Shown: positions 5,921-15,058 of the stretch, piece by piece
Layout of the letters: the number at the start of each line of letters is the position of its first letter
Numbering within the stretch: position 1 is the first letter of the stretch
DNA from: an uncultured Prevotellaceae bacterium
Lineage (GTDB): Bacteria; Bacteroidota; Bacteroidia; Bacteroidales; Bacteroidaceae
NCBI GenBank assembly: GCA_902761905.1
Contig: CACWMK010000027.1
Coordinates: 1-45,001 of the forward strand
DNA: 45,001 nucleotides
Direction of reading: 5' to 3'
Program-made: the position numbers and the translations under genes
Notes under the pieces: model-generated
Databases searched by the model: none
What the model was told of the DNA's origin: nothing
Seen by the model: the letters and a program-made list of their open reading frames with translations, nothing else

Positions 5921-8305
5921 TTACTTGTTCTTTTTCAGCAAGTTGAGCTTGTGCTGTGGAGCAAGAGCATTGGTTGTCTTCTCTGTATATTCGGCAATCT
6001 TCAATGTAGCTGTAGCAGCTATGTCACGACTGCTATTGCCGATACGGAAGGTATAGTTGCCAGCCTCTGTAATCCACTGACTATTTGCCTCGTCGAAACT
6101 TGCGAGATTTCTAACGGGGATAGTCATTGTCAGAGTCTCACTCTCACCAGGCTGCAGCTCTTTGGTCTTAGCAAATGCTTTCAGCTCCTGTGCGGGCTTC
6201 TCAATGTTGCCGTTGGGAGCCTGAACATAAACCTGAGCCACCTCTTTACCACTCACACTACCAGTATTCTTTACTACGATGCTAACCTCTACAGCATCCT
6301 TGCCCTTTGCCTTAACTACAGGCTTAGCAAAACTGAAGGTGGTGTAGCTCAGTCCATAGCCGAATGGATATGCTACATCGCGTCCAAATGTGTCGAAGTA
6401 GCGATAGCCTACGTAGATGTCTTCCTCGTGATTGGTATATGCATGTCCAGGAATAGGAGTCTTATTGCCAATCATCATCTGGAGCGAGTAGTCGTCTATC
6501 TGTCCAGGGAAGTTTTTTGTCGAAGCATGATCGGTAGCGGCAATAGGCCAGGTCATAGTGAGCTTTCCTGAAGGATTAACCTTACCAGTGAGCAGGTCGG
6601 CGATAGAGTTACCTCCCTCCATACCTGGCTGCCAAGCGCAGAGTATTGCATCGGGATATCCGCTCCATGATGCTGTCTCGATAACGCTACCTGAGTTGAT
6701 GATAACTATAACAGGCTTGCCTGCTGCGTGGAATGCGTTGCATACGTCAGTGATGAGAGCACGCTCCTCTGGTATCAGGTTGAACTCTGTGTTAAGATCG
6801 CGGTCTACGCCCTCGCCAGCCTGACGACCAATAGTGATGATGGCTGCATCGGCTGCGTTAACTTCCTTGTTAATACAGATTGGGTCGATAGCGATTTCAG
6901 GGTATTTCTGCTGTCCAAAGTATTCCATCTGATACCACTTATCAGGATGACGCTCGGCCTGGAACTTAACTTTTGCATACTCTATATACTTGCGGTATAT
7001 ATCTGTGAGTGTTGCACTCGACTTGATGCCAGCGTTCTGCAAACCCTGTAGCATGTCGACAACGTATGGTGGGTGAACGCAACCAGAACCAGTACCACCA
7101 CTCAAGAAGTCGTATGAGTTCTCGCCAAACAGAGCAACTGTCTTAATGGCACCATTCTTCCAAGGCAATGAGCCGTTGTTTTTAAGCATAACAATACCCT
7201 CGTTAGCACTCTGACGTGTGATGGCTGCGTGAGCCTTGAAGTCAGGGGCGTTTGATGCGGGATACTTATGGAAACTAGGTGTCTTGACGATATACTCGAG
7301 CATGCGGCGAACATTGCGGTCAACATCTGCAATGTCGAGCTTGCCGCTCTTAACGCCTTCGATAATCTCGTTTACCTGTGCTGGCTGACCAGGCTCCATC
7401 AGGTCGTTTCCTGCCTGTACTTCGCTTATTGTTGTCAATCCCTCACGGATACCAATCCAGTCAGTCATCACAATTCCTTTATATCCCCAGTCCTCGCGCA
7501 GGATCTTGGTCAGCAGGTCGTGGTTACCCATCGAATATTTGCCGTTAACCTGATTGTACGATGACATGATGGTCCAAGGATTACTCTCACGTACAGCAAT
7601 CTCGAATCCGCGTAGATACAGTTCGCGAGCTGCGCGCTGTGATACGCGCTCATCTACTGCAGTACGGTCTGTCTCCTGCGAGTTGATGGCAAAGTGCTTT
7701 GCACTTACTCCAGCACCCTGACTCTGCACACCTTTGATATATGCTGCTGCAATCTTTCCTGTAAGCAGTGGGTCTTCTGAGTAGTATTCAAAGTTACGTC
7801 CGCAAAGTGGGTTGCGGTGCAGGTTCATACCAGGACCAAGAATTACGTCGCAACGATACTCCTTGGTCTCGTTTCCGATAGCCTCACCAACCTTGCTCAC
7901 CAAGTCGGTGTTCCATGTTGAGGCCAGGCACGAGCCGATGGGGAATGCTGTTGCATAATATGTCTTTGTGGTACCCTTACGAGTTGGGTCGATACGTACT
8001 CCGGCAGGGCCGTCGGTAAGTACAGTTGCAGGGATTCCCAGTCGTGGGATTGCAGGCGATGTTCCTGCTGCTCCTGCCACCAGGTCGGCCTCGCCACCTA
8101 CAACTGCGTTGGCACTGAAGAAATTGTTAGCACCGCCAACAAGTAGTTTGGCTTTCTCTTCTAGGGTCATTGCCTTGAGCACCTCGTTGATATTCTTCTC
8201 AGAGAGAAGCGGCGTAGCCGAGCGATCGGCGCGGAGCTGTGGTTGTGCATTTGTTGTCATAACGAATGTTGCTGTTAGTAAGCATGTTGTTAGTAATCTT
8301 TTCAT
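5921..8305 (-). CDS. Secreted glycoside hydrolase family 3 (beta-glucosidase-like)
   Basis: This 794-residue enzyme is exported by a signal peptide (MKRLLTTCLLTATFVMTTNA). The GH3 N-terminal barrel covers about 40-360 and includes PGMNLHRNPLCGRNFEYYSE, KHF (203-205) and the nucleophile Asp282 in GIVMTDW. The GH3 C-terminal alpha/beta domain follows (about 370-630), then a fibronectin III-like domain (about 690-765). No PA14 insertion is present. It most likely releases terminal beta-glucose or a related sugar from oligosaccharides in the periplasm; exact specificity cannot be read. Just after the signal peptide, residues DRSATPL are encoded by a hairpin repeat (8207-8225) also found at 22719 and 43783. 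Confidence 0.9.
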   Translation of the reverse strand: MKRLLTTCLLTATFVMTTNAQPQLRADRSATPLLSEKNINEVLKAMTLEEKAKLLVGGANNFFSANAVVGGEADLVAGAAGTSPAIPRLGIPATVLTDGPAGVRIDPTRKGTTKTYYATAFPIGSCLASTWNTDLVSKVGEAIGNETKEYRCDVILGPGMNLHRNPLCGRNFEYYSEDPLLTGKIAAAYIKGVQSQGAGVSAKHFAINSQETDRTAVDERVSQRAARELYLRGFEIAVRESNPWTIMSSYNQVNGKYSMGNHDLLTKILREDWGYKGIVMTDWIGIREGLTTISEVQAGNDLMEPGQPAQVNEIIEGVKSGKLDIADVDRNVRRMLEYIVKTPSFHKYPASNAPDFKAHAAITRQSANEGIVMLKNNGSLPWKNGAIKTVALFGENSYDFLSGGTGSGCVHPPYVVDMLQGLQNAGIKSSATLTDIYRKYIEYAKVKFQAERHPDKWYQMEYFGQQKYPEIAIDPICINKEVNAADAAIITIGRQAGEGVDRDLNTEFNLIPEERALITDVCNAFHAAGKPVIVIINSGSVIETASWSGYPDAILCAWQPGMEGGNSIADLLTGKVNPSGKLTMTWPIAATDHASTKNFPGQIDDYSLQMMIGNKTPIPGHAYTNHEEDIYVGYRYFDTFGRDVAYPFGYGLSYTTFSFAKPVVKAKGKDAVEVSIVVKNTGSVSGKEVAQVYVQAPNGNIEKPAQELKAFAKTKELQPGESETLTMTIPVRNLASFDEANSQWITEAGNYTFRIGNSSRDIAATATLKIAEYTEKTTNALAPQHKLNLLKKNK
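8207..8225. repeat. AAGCGGCNNAGCCGAGCG hairpin repeat, copy 1 (inside GH3)
   Basis: AAGCGGCGTAGCCGAGCGA contains the CGGC-N3-GCCG stem. It is 17/19 identical to 22719-22737, and 43783-43800 carries the reverse complement. It encodes residues soon after the GH3 signal peptide. Confidence 0.6.
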
Positions 8306-8344
8306 TATTGAAAATTTTAGGGGTTTCTAGCATTTCAAATTTGA

Positions 8345-8956
8345 CTATGGGAATATCCTGAAGCTATAGCCTTGGTCTTTAAGCCATTGCAGACTCTCTG
8401 GCAAGGCAGTCTTAAGTTTGTCGATACTCTTAAGCGAATCATGGAACGTGATGATAGATCCGTTACGCGTGTACCTCTTTATATTATTTACTACGTCTTC
8501 GGCAGTCATCCATTTAGAGTAGTCACGCGTCACCAGGTCCCACATCACTATTTTGTATTTTCTGCTCAGCCATGCATATTGTGCCATACGCATCCATCCA
8601 TGTGGTGGACGCACGTAGTGGCTCTTGATATATGCGTTAGCTTTTTCCACGTTATAGCTGTATTCCTTTATAGAGTGTCGCAGGCCTCCTATATGGTTAT
8701 GGGTATGATTGCCCACTTGATGACCTTCTGCAAGAATACGTTTGTACAGATCAGGATATTTGCGCACGTTATCGCCTACCATAAAGAATGTAGCGCGTGC
8801 ACCAAACTGCTTTAGTGTGTCTAGGATAAATGGTGTAGCTTCCGGGATGGGGCCGTCGTCGAAAGTCAGGTAGACTGATCTTTCGCGACGGTCCATTCGC
8901 CAGTATGCTCTAGGATAGAGCCAGCGTAGATATATTGCCGGTTGCTCTATAAACAT
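8345..8956 (-). CDS. Polysaccharide deacetylase (NodB homology domain) protein
   Basis: This 203-residue protein is essentially one carbohydrate esterase 4 domain. The motifs are in order: TFDDGP with metal and catalytic Asp at 33-34, NHTHNH giving the metal-binding His84 and His88, RPPHGWM, a DLVTRDYSKW stretch and IITFHDS near the end. Family members remove N- or O-acetyl groups from peptidoglycan, chitin-like or xylan polymers. No signal peptide or lipobox is evident; the N-terminus MFIEQPAIYLRWLYPRAYWR is weakly amphipathic and might associate with the membrane. It follows the DUF2723 gene by 3 nt, which suggests co-transcription and a link to an envelope glycan. Confidence 0.88.
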   Translation of the reverse strand: MFIEQPAIYLRWLYPRAYWRMDRRERSVYLTFDDGPIPEATPFILDTLKQFGARATFFMVGDNVRKYPDLYKRILAEGHQVGNHTHNHIGGLRHSIKEYSYNVEKANAYIKSHYVRPPHGWMRMAQYAWLSRKYKIVMWDLVTRDYSKWMTAEDVVNNIKRYTRNGSIITFHDSLKSIDKLKTALPESLQWLKDQGYSFRIFP

Positions 8957-8959
8957 ATC

Positions 8960-11900
8960 TTAATTGCCGTAATTCCCTCCCTTGGCTTCGTAAATCTTGT
9001 TCATTGTCTGGAACTGCTTCTCCTTCTCCTGAGCCTTCTTCTCATCAACTGCTGATTGCAGGTTGAGTATCTGGTTCAGAATGTAGAGGTGCATCAGGCA
9101 GTCTTGCTGTGAACTCTCGAATCGCTGTCCGTCCAGTGAACAGTACCAAAGCATATATTCTGTCGACTTCTTCCAAAGCTGGTCTATCAGGTCTTGTGCC
9201 TTCTTGGTCTGACCAGTCAGGGCATAAGCCTTGGCCAGATCCATCGAACCACTCTGGTAGTCGTGAGGTATGTTATAGCTGGGCAGCTCCTTCTCGCACT
9301 TGTCCAGCACTTCCTTTGCCTGCTTGTCTTTGCCCTCCTGAACCAGATTCATGGCAAGCATCGACAACAGTCGGCGATGAGTATAACACATACGCATCAC
9401 AGTCTCGTCAAGATAGATACCAGGCTTGTCTACACCACCAAACTTAAACTTCTTCATTACGTTGTTGTAAGTCTTCTCCGTATCGAAGTTCTTTGCTCCA
9501 GGAGCGTTGGTGGTAAACGGAGTGATACGGTTTGCAAGTCCCTCCTGTACAAAGTTGTCGCCCAGGTTCATGTAGTTCTCCGAACCTACGGTGGTTGCTA
9601 CGTAGATAGGACGTGTCCAGTTGCACTGATCAATCATCTCCAGCATCATCAGGTCTTGCTTGTAGAGTGCGTTCTTGCCCTTAAGCGAGATAACCATCTG
9701 ATCGGGGATACTGTCGGCAGCCATCATCATGCCACTCTTACGCACAGCTTCCTTATCGATAGTAACGTAGACTGTATCTGTAGGAATCACATGCAGATCC
9801 TTGTTGGTGTTGCGAACCCAGTTTTTCAGAATGTTCTTAAGCTCGAATGGGTTCTCGCCAAACTGCTTTTTGGCTTCCTCTGGATTCTGACGATACAGTT
9901 CCTCTACCTGCTTCTTAAGCGATGCATCAATCTGCACATATTCGTTGGTGCCAGCGCAGTACTCCAGACGGCTCCAACTGATGGGCACTGAAGGCGAATC
10001 GTATGCAGGACGGCGCATCTGGTCGATATACCAGTCGGTCTGCAGGTATGAAAGGTTGCACACGCGTGCATCTGTGCGGAATCCTTCTGTGTCCTGGTTG
10101 TACCACAGTGGGAATGTATCGTTATCTCCATTGGTGAAGATGATAGGATTACCCTCCTCTTGCAGTGTCATCAGGTAGTTCTGGCCGAAGTCGCGGCAGC
10201 AGTAGCGTCCTGAACGATCATGATCGTCCCAGGTCTGACTGGCCATCTGGATGGGAACCAGCAGACAGGCTACGCCTACTACAACGGCTACTACCAGGTT
10301 CTCCTTCTTAATCTTGCGGTTCAACCAGTCGATTATTGCTGCTACACCCATACCGCACCAGATGGCGAAGGCGTAGAACGAACCTGCATATGCATAGTCG
10401 CGCTCACGTGGCTGCATTGGCGTCTGGTTCAGATATATCACGATGGCCAGACCTGTCATGAAGAACAGGAAGAATACCACCCAGAACTGCTGTATGCCGA
10501 TAGGCTCGTCAACCAGTTTTTCCTGGCCATTAACCATAGCCTTGCGCTTGCGGGTATACCAGGCCTGCCAGAACAGTCCGAGCAATCCCAGAATGAGTGG
10601 CATGCAGTAGAATACGTTGTGACCCTTATTCTGCTTCAGATCCTCGGGCAGCATGCTTTGGTCGCCCAGTCGTGCATCATCGATAAATGAGAAACCTGTT
10701 ATCCAGTTACCATGCTCCAGTTCGCCGTTACCTTGTATATCGTTCTGACGTCCGGCAAAGTTCCACATGAAGTAGCGCCAGTACATGAAGTTGCACTGAT
10801 AGCTCAGGAAGAATCTCAGGTTCTCCAGCTGTGTTGGTACCTTTACAGTCATCTGTTCGCCACAGCGATCGTATGGCACCTCATTTCCATCTACTCCACC
10901 CATCCATGACTCGTATGCTGCTGCATGACCAGCATCATACATACGTGGGAAAAGCATATTCTGGGCATACTTGTATTCGTCCTTGGTACGAACTACAAAG
11001 TATGAGTCCTTCTCATCGGCCGAAGCCTTCTCCTTGCGCTGGTATACGGGCTTACCCTTACTCATTACAGGCTTGCAATAGTTGCCTTCCTGCTCCAGTG
11101 CCACCTGCGATGTGTATGCAGGACCATAGAACAGAGGACGCTGTCCATACTGCTCACGTCCCAGATAGTCACCCAGAGTAAAGATGTCCTCGGGCGAGTT
11201 CTGGTCCATTGGTGGATTGGCCGATGAACGGATTACGATTACTGCATAGCTAGAGTAACCTATCATGAGCATCAGCATGCAGAGCAGCATGGTGTTCTTC
11301 ATGCGTGCTGTTATCAGTTGCTGCTTGTTTACAGTATACTTCAGCAGGAACCAGAGTGCTACCAGCACTACCACTCCAATTAGGAATGCTGACCATCCCC
11401 ATCCGTAGAATGGGATACCAAGCATACCTACCGAAGCAAGGAATGCTACGTTCTGGATAGTAAGCGAGTGCTTCTGAGTCTGTGTCTCGTAAACAGCCCA
11501 GATTACGCACGAAACCAACAGGATGATATAAATGATCTCACCAGTATTGAATGGCATACCAAGAGTGTTCACAAAGAGCAACTCAAACCATCCGCCCACA
11601 GTGACGATACCAGGAACTACACCATAGAGCACTGCTGCCAGGATTACTCCCGATACAACCAGAGCGATGAGCGAACCCTTAAGGTTTGCATCAGGATAGC
11701 GGCGATAGTAATATACCAGTACGATGGCAGGCACACAGAGCAGGTTCAGCAGGTGCACACCTATTGACAGACCTGTCAAATACATTATCAGTATCAGCCA
11801 GCGGTCGCTATGTGGTTCGTCGGCTTGATCCTCCCATTTCAGTATCAACCAGAATACTACAGCGGTGAAAGCCGATGAGTAGGCATATACTTCACCCTCA

Positions 11901-12325
11901 ACAGCTGAGAACCAGAATGTGTCGCTGAATGTGTAGATCAGCGCACCAACAAGTCCTGAGGCCTCGATTGCAATCATCTTTGGCGTTGTCAACTCTTCCC
12001 AGTTGCTGATAAGCAGTCGGCGGGTAAGGTGGGTGATAGTCCAGAACAAGAATAGTATACAAGTAGCCGATAGCAGTGCACTCATGGTGTTAACCATACG
12101 TGCTACCTGTGTAGGATCGCTTGTAAACTGTGAGAAAAGATTGGCTGTAAGCATGAAGAATGGTGCCCCAGGTGGGTGACCTATCTCCAATTTGTAACCA
12201 GTGGTAATAAACTCAGGACAGTCCCAGAAACTGGCTGTCGGTTCGATGGTAGAACAATAGACAAAGGCTGCTATAAAGAATGCGAGCCAGCCCAAGGCGT
12301 TGTCTACTAGTCTGAATTGTTTCAT
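8960..12325 (-). CDS. DUF2723 family large membrane protein (glycosyltransferase C-like) with C-terminal TPR region
   Basis: This 1121-residue protein starts MKQFRLVDNALGWLAFFIAA. The first 370 residues or so hold many membrane helices, with a short acidic motif after helix 1 (STIEPTASFWDCPEFI) that resembles the luminal or periplasmic Asp/Glu motif of GT-C transferases. More helices lie around 575-680, then a soluble C-terminal half containing a tetratricopeptide-like segment near 1000-1060. Bacterial DUF2723 proteins are widespread in Bacteroidetes; a human relative, TMEM260, is reported to be a protein O-mannosyltransferase. A role in moving lipid-linked sugars to protein or glycan is therefore an inference. 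A promoter at 12369-12400 drives it, separate from the upstream yqaA-like gene. Confidence 0.85.
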   Translation of the reverse strand: MKQFRLVDNALGWLAFFIAAFVYCSTIEPTASFWDCPEFITTGYKLEIGHPPGAPFFMLTANLFSQFTSDPTQVARMVNTMSALLSATCILFLFWTITHLTRRLLISNWEELTTPKMIAIEASGLVGALIYTFSDTFWFSAVEGEVYAYSSAFTAVVFWLILKWEDQADEPHSDRWLILIMYLTGLSIGVHLLNLLCVPAIVLVYYYRRYPDANLKGSLIALVVSGVILAAVLYGVVPGIVTVGGWFELLFVNTLGMPFNTGEIIYIILLVSCVIWAVYETQTQKHSLTIQNVAFLASVGMLGIPFYGWGWSAFLIGVVVLVALWFLLKYTVNKQQLITARMKNTMLLCMLMLMIGYSSYAVIVIRSSANPPMDQNSPEDIFTLGDYLGREQYGQRPLFYGPAYTSQVALEQEGNYCKPVMSKGKPVYQRKEKASADEKDSYFVVRTKDEYKYAQNMLFPRMYDAGHAAAYESWMGGVDGNEVPYDRCGEQMTVKVPTQLENLRFFLSYQCNFMYWRYFMWNFAGRQNDIQGNGELEHGNWITGFSFIDDARLGDQSMLPEDLKQNKGHNVFYCMPLILGLLGLFWQAWYTRKRKAMVNGQEKLVDEPIGIQQFWVVFFLFFMTGLAIVIYLNQTPMQPRERDYAYAGSFYAFAIWCGMGVAAIIDWLNRKIKKENLVVAVVVGVACLLVPIQMASQTWDDHDRSGRYCCRDFGQNYLMTLQEEGNPIIFTNGDNDTFPLWYNQDTEGFRTDARVCNLSYLQTDWYIDQMRRPAYDSPSVPISWSRLEYCAGTNEYVQIDASLKKQVEELYRQNPEEAKKQFGENPFELKNILKNWVRNTNKDLHVIPTDTVYVTIDKEAVRKSGMMMAADSIPDQMVISLKGKNALYKQDLMMLEMIDQCNWTRPIYVATTVGSENYMNLGDNFVQEGLANRITPFTTNAPGAKNFDTEKTYNNVMKKFKFGGVDKPGIYLDETVMRMCYTHRRLLSMLAMNLVQEGKDKQAKEVLDKCEKELPSYNIPHDYQSGSMDLAKAYALTGQTKKAQDLIDQLWKKSTEYMLWYCSLDGQRFESSQQDCLMHLYILNQILNLQSAVDEKKAQEKEKQFQTMNKIYEAKGGNYGN

Positions 12326-12368
12326 TACAATATAATATTCTTTAACGTTAAAAATCCAAATAGTGGTG

Positions 12369-12400
12369 CAAAGTTACACAAAAACTTTCTATATAAACAA
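12369..12400 (-). promoter_or_regulatory. Promoter of the DUF2723 gene
   Basis: The minus strand reads TTG (12398-12400), 21 nt, TAACTTTG (12369-12376). The -33 box lies inside the last codons of the upstream yqaA-like gene, so the DUF2723 gene can be expressed independently. Confidence 0.65.
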
Positions 12401-12841
12401 GCCAGCTCCGTAAATTAAGATTAAATAACGGAATAGCTTACCCAGCATGATTGCGATAAAGGTTATTACAATGTTCGATCGCATAAGTCCCAGGGCTATA
12501 GTGATTGCACTTCCCAGAACAGGCAGGAAAGCAAAGAATCCCATCCACGCTCCGTGTCCGGCCAGGAAGCGGTGGGCCTTGTCAAGGTCTTCTTTCTTCA
12601 CGTGCAGGTATTTCTCTATCCACTCCAACTTGCCCATTCTGCCCACGCAGTAGTTAAATACACTTCCCATCACGTTTCCTATGGTACCGTATATCATCAG
12701 TAACCAAGGGTCTAATCCCGTGGCCATCAGTGCCACCATCACAGCCTCGCTTGAGAAAGGGAAGAAACTTCCTGCCAGAAATGCTGCAAGCAACATTCCC
12801 CAGTAGCCGTATTGTGATAGCAGGTTGATTATGAAATCCAT
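12389..12841 (-). CDS. YqaA-type DedA/VTT family membrane protein
   Basis: This 150-residue integral membrane protein has the short DedA/SNARE-associated (VTT) fold of the YqaA group. It shows a re-entrant-type motif near the N-terminus (AGSFFPFSSEAVMVALM), a GTIGNVMGSVFNYCVGR segment and a second FFAFLPVLGSAITIALG motif. DedA proteins are implicated in membrane lipid (for example undecaprenyl phosphate or phosphatidylethanolamine) translocation and in proton-motive homeostasis. The start at 12841 overlaps the stop of the upstream gene by 13 bases. Substrate is unknown. Confidence 0.82.
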   Translation of the reverse strand: MDFIINLLSQYGYWGMLLAAFLAGSFFPFSSEAVMVALMATGLDPWLLMIYGTIGNVMGSVFNYCVGRMGKLEWIEKYLHVKKEDLDKAHRFLAGHGAWMGFFAFLPVLGSAITIALGLMRSNIVITFIAIMLGKLFRYLILIYGAGLFI

Positions 12842-13764
12842 AGGTTCATGCCGGTTAGAATCAGAATGGCAGTCAACAGCGTAATAAAGAAGATGTTTGA
12901 CATCCTGGTGTATGTAAGCGATACGAAATGGGCTGCTATCGGGCTCACAGCGATTGTCATTACATATATAAGAATATCGAACCTCTGTGGATAAAATGCA
13001 AGTAGTATTATAGTGTATACTGCAATTATCATCAGACTTGTGTATATCTGTCGCACGCGCACCTTATCCATATAGCTGGTAAGCCAGAAGTGAATAGAAC
13101 CTATAATAAACAGTACCACCAGCAGCACGAAGTATATCAGCTGTGCCCTTGTCACCACCTGATAGTCAACATCCAATCGCAATTGTGTGAAATGGTTTGT
13201 AAACTCCAAAGCTTGCCATGGGTTCATAGGATTCTTGAACAACATCCATCCTGCATATAGCCAGTATGGCGTGATAAGTCCGATAAGTGATGCCAATAAC
13301 GAGCGGAAACTCATCGAATAAATAGTGGTGCTCATCAGTAGCCATAACAATGGCGCAAATAGCAGATAATGCGGTTCAAACAGACTCATAAGACTTGTCA
13401 ACGCAAAGATGTAGAATGCGCGCCCTCTTGAGTCTGTTTCCTGATAGCAGGAGAAGAGTAGCAACAGTATGAGTACGGTACATAGTTGTATAATACCTCC
13501 CGCTATTGACGGGAACAGCCATACTGCTATACACGACAGCAGTATATATGCCGCTGATACCGAACGACTGTAGATACGTATCATCAGATTGATGTTGTTC
13601 AGATGTATCATTGCATATACTGATGCAAAGAAACATGCAAACTGTATCCACCAGTTGTGTTGCAAAGCTCCAGCCAACAGCCATACTCCGACACCATATA
13701 GTATGGTTATCGGTAGTGTCTTACGACTCTCTGCTATTTTGTTCTGAATGCGTTTCTTGCTCAC
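12829..13764 (-). CDS. Polytopic membrane protein of unknown function
   Basis: This 311-residue protein is almost wholly hydrophobic after a basic N-terminus (MSKKRIQNKIAESRK). About nine or ten membrane helices can be drawn. Aromatic and Trp-rich loops such as QHNWWIQF and TPYWLYAGWMLFKNPMNPW stand between them. I recognise no family motif. It is encoded 3 nt after purD and overlaps the yqaA-like gene by 13 bases, so the three are co-translated; this order occurs by proximity only and does not assign a role. A transporter-like or polymer-synthesis scaffold function is possible but unsupported. Confidence 0.72.
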   Translation of the reverse strand: MSKKRIQNKIAESRKTLPITILYGVGVWLLAGALQHNWWIQFACFFASVYAMIHLNNINLMIRIYSRSVSAAYILLSCIAVWLFPSIAGGIIQLCTVLILLLLFSCYQETDSRGRAFYIFALTSLMSLFEPHYLLFAPLLWLLMSTTIYSMSFRSLLASLIGLITPYWLYAGWMLFKNPMNPWQALEFTNHFTQLRLDVDYQVVTRAQLIYFVLLVVLFIIGSIHFWLTSYMDKVRVRQIYTSLMIIAVYTIILLAFYPQRFDILIYVMTIAVSPIAAHFVSLTYTRMSNIFFITLLTAILILTGMNLWIS

Positions 13765-13767
13765 TTC

Positions 13768-15054
13768 TTATAGATCTGCGCCTATGTCGCGACGGAAATA
13801 CTTGCCGGTAAACTGTATCTTCTGTGCTTCTTCGAATGATTTCTGCAGTGCTTCAGCTTTGTCCTTGCCGTATGATGATACTGCGATGACGCGTCCTCCT
13901 GCAGTTACTACCTGACCATCCTTTAGTGCTGTACCACTGTGGAATACTATCGATCCCTCAACGTTCTCTATGCCAGTGATGGGATAGCCCTTCTTGTATT
14001 CCTGTGGATAACCACCGCTTACCAGCATTACGCATACTGCAGCTCGCTCGTCGAACTCTATGCTGTGCTGGTCCAGATTACCTTCGGCCACACCCTCAAA
14101 CAGGTCTACTATGTCGCTCTTCAGTCGCAGCATTACGCTCTCTGTCTCTGGGTCGCCCATACGACAGTTATACTCTATTACGTATGGCTCTGGCTCCTTG
14201 CTGGGAGTGTTGGTGCGGTTGATAAGTCCGAAGAATATGAATCCCTTGTAGTCGATACCATCGGCAACCAGTCCTTCAACTGTAGGACGGATGATGCGGT
14301 CCTCAACCTTCTGCATCCACTCTTTTGTAGCAAATGGCACTGGGGTAACGCTACCCATACCACCTGTGTTCAGACCAGTGTCATGCTCGCCTATACGCTT
14401 GTAGTCCTTAGCCTCGGGCAGAATCTTATAGTGGGTACCATCAGTCAGTACGAATACCGAGCACTCGATACCGCTCATAAACTCCTCGATAACTACGCGG
14501 CTTGAAGCATTACCAAACATACCGCCCAGCATCTCTTTCAGCTCCTTCTTTGCCTCGTCGAGTGTTGGCAGTATCAGTACTCCCTTACCGGCACACAGTC
14601 CGTCGGCTTTAAGCACATAGGGGGCTTCAAGTGTCTCAAGGAACTTCAATCCCTCCTCCAGATGCTCACCGTCAAAGGTCTGATAGCGGGCTGTGGGGAT
14701 ATTGTGTCGCTGCATAAAGGCTTTGGCAAAGTCCTTTGAGCCTTCGAGTACGGCACCTGCCTTTGATGGTCCGATTACTGGCACATTCTTAGTGTGCTCA
14801 TCAGCCTTCAGCTCATCGTAGATACCCTTTACCAGTGGATCTTCAGGACCAACTACTACCATATTGATTCCCTTTTCAACAATGAATGCCTTGATAGTCT
14901 CAAAATCGTCGGCTTTCATTGCTACATTCTCACCGCAGTTGCCTGTGCCGGCATTACCTGGGGCGATATAGAGTTTCTCACACTTGCTGCTCTGAGCAAT
15001 TTTCCAAGCGAGGGCGTGCTCGCGTCCGCCGCTACCTAAAAGTAGTATTTTCAT
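13768..15054 (-). CDS. purD: Phosphoribosylamine-glycine ligase (GAR synthetase)
   Basis: This ATP-grasp enzyme of 428 residues joins glycine to 5-phosphoribosylamine in the second step of purine synthesis. The start [18 protein letters not shown] gives the PurD N-terminal Rossmann-like motif; VVVGPEDPL, the ATP-binding [16 protein letters not shown] stretch, [12 protein letters not shown] and a [11 protein letters not shown] metal-site motif follow in the right order. A longer open frame exists, but the added 55 residues translate the 3' end of the S9 peptidase gene in another frame, so the ATG at 15054 is chosen; it starts 4 nt after that gene's stop. Length equals the family norm. No PurM or PurN fusion is present. 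Confidence 0.96.
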   Translation of the reverse strand: MKILLLGSGGREHALAWKIAQSSKCEKLYIAPGNAGTGNCGENVAMKADDFETIKAFIVEKGINMVVVGPEDPLVKGIYDELKADEHTKNVPVIGPSKAGAVLEGSKDFAKAFMQRHNIPTARYQTFDGEHLEEGLKFLETLEAPYVLKADGLCAGKGVLILPTLDEAKKELKEMLGGMFGNASSRVVIEEFMSGIECSVFVLTDGTHYKILPEAKDYKRIGEHDTGLNTGGMGSVTPVPFATKEWMQKVEDRIIRPTVEGLVADGIDYKGFIFFGLINRTNTPSKEPEPYVIEYNCRMGDPETESVMLRLKSDIVDLFEGVAEGNLDQHSIEFDERAAVCVMLVSGGYPQEYKKGYPITGIENVEGSIVFHSGTALKDGQVVTAGGRVIAVSSYGKDKAEALQKSFEEAQKIQFTGKYFRRDIGADL

Positions 15055-15058
15055 ATTG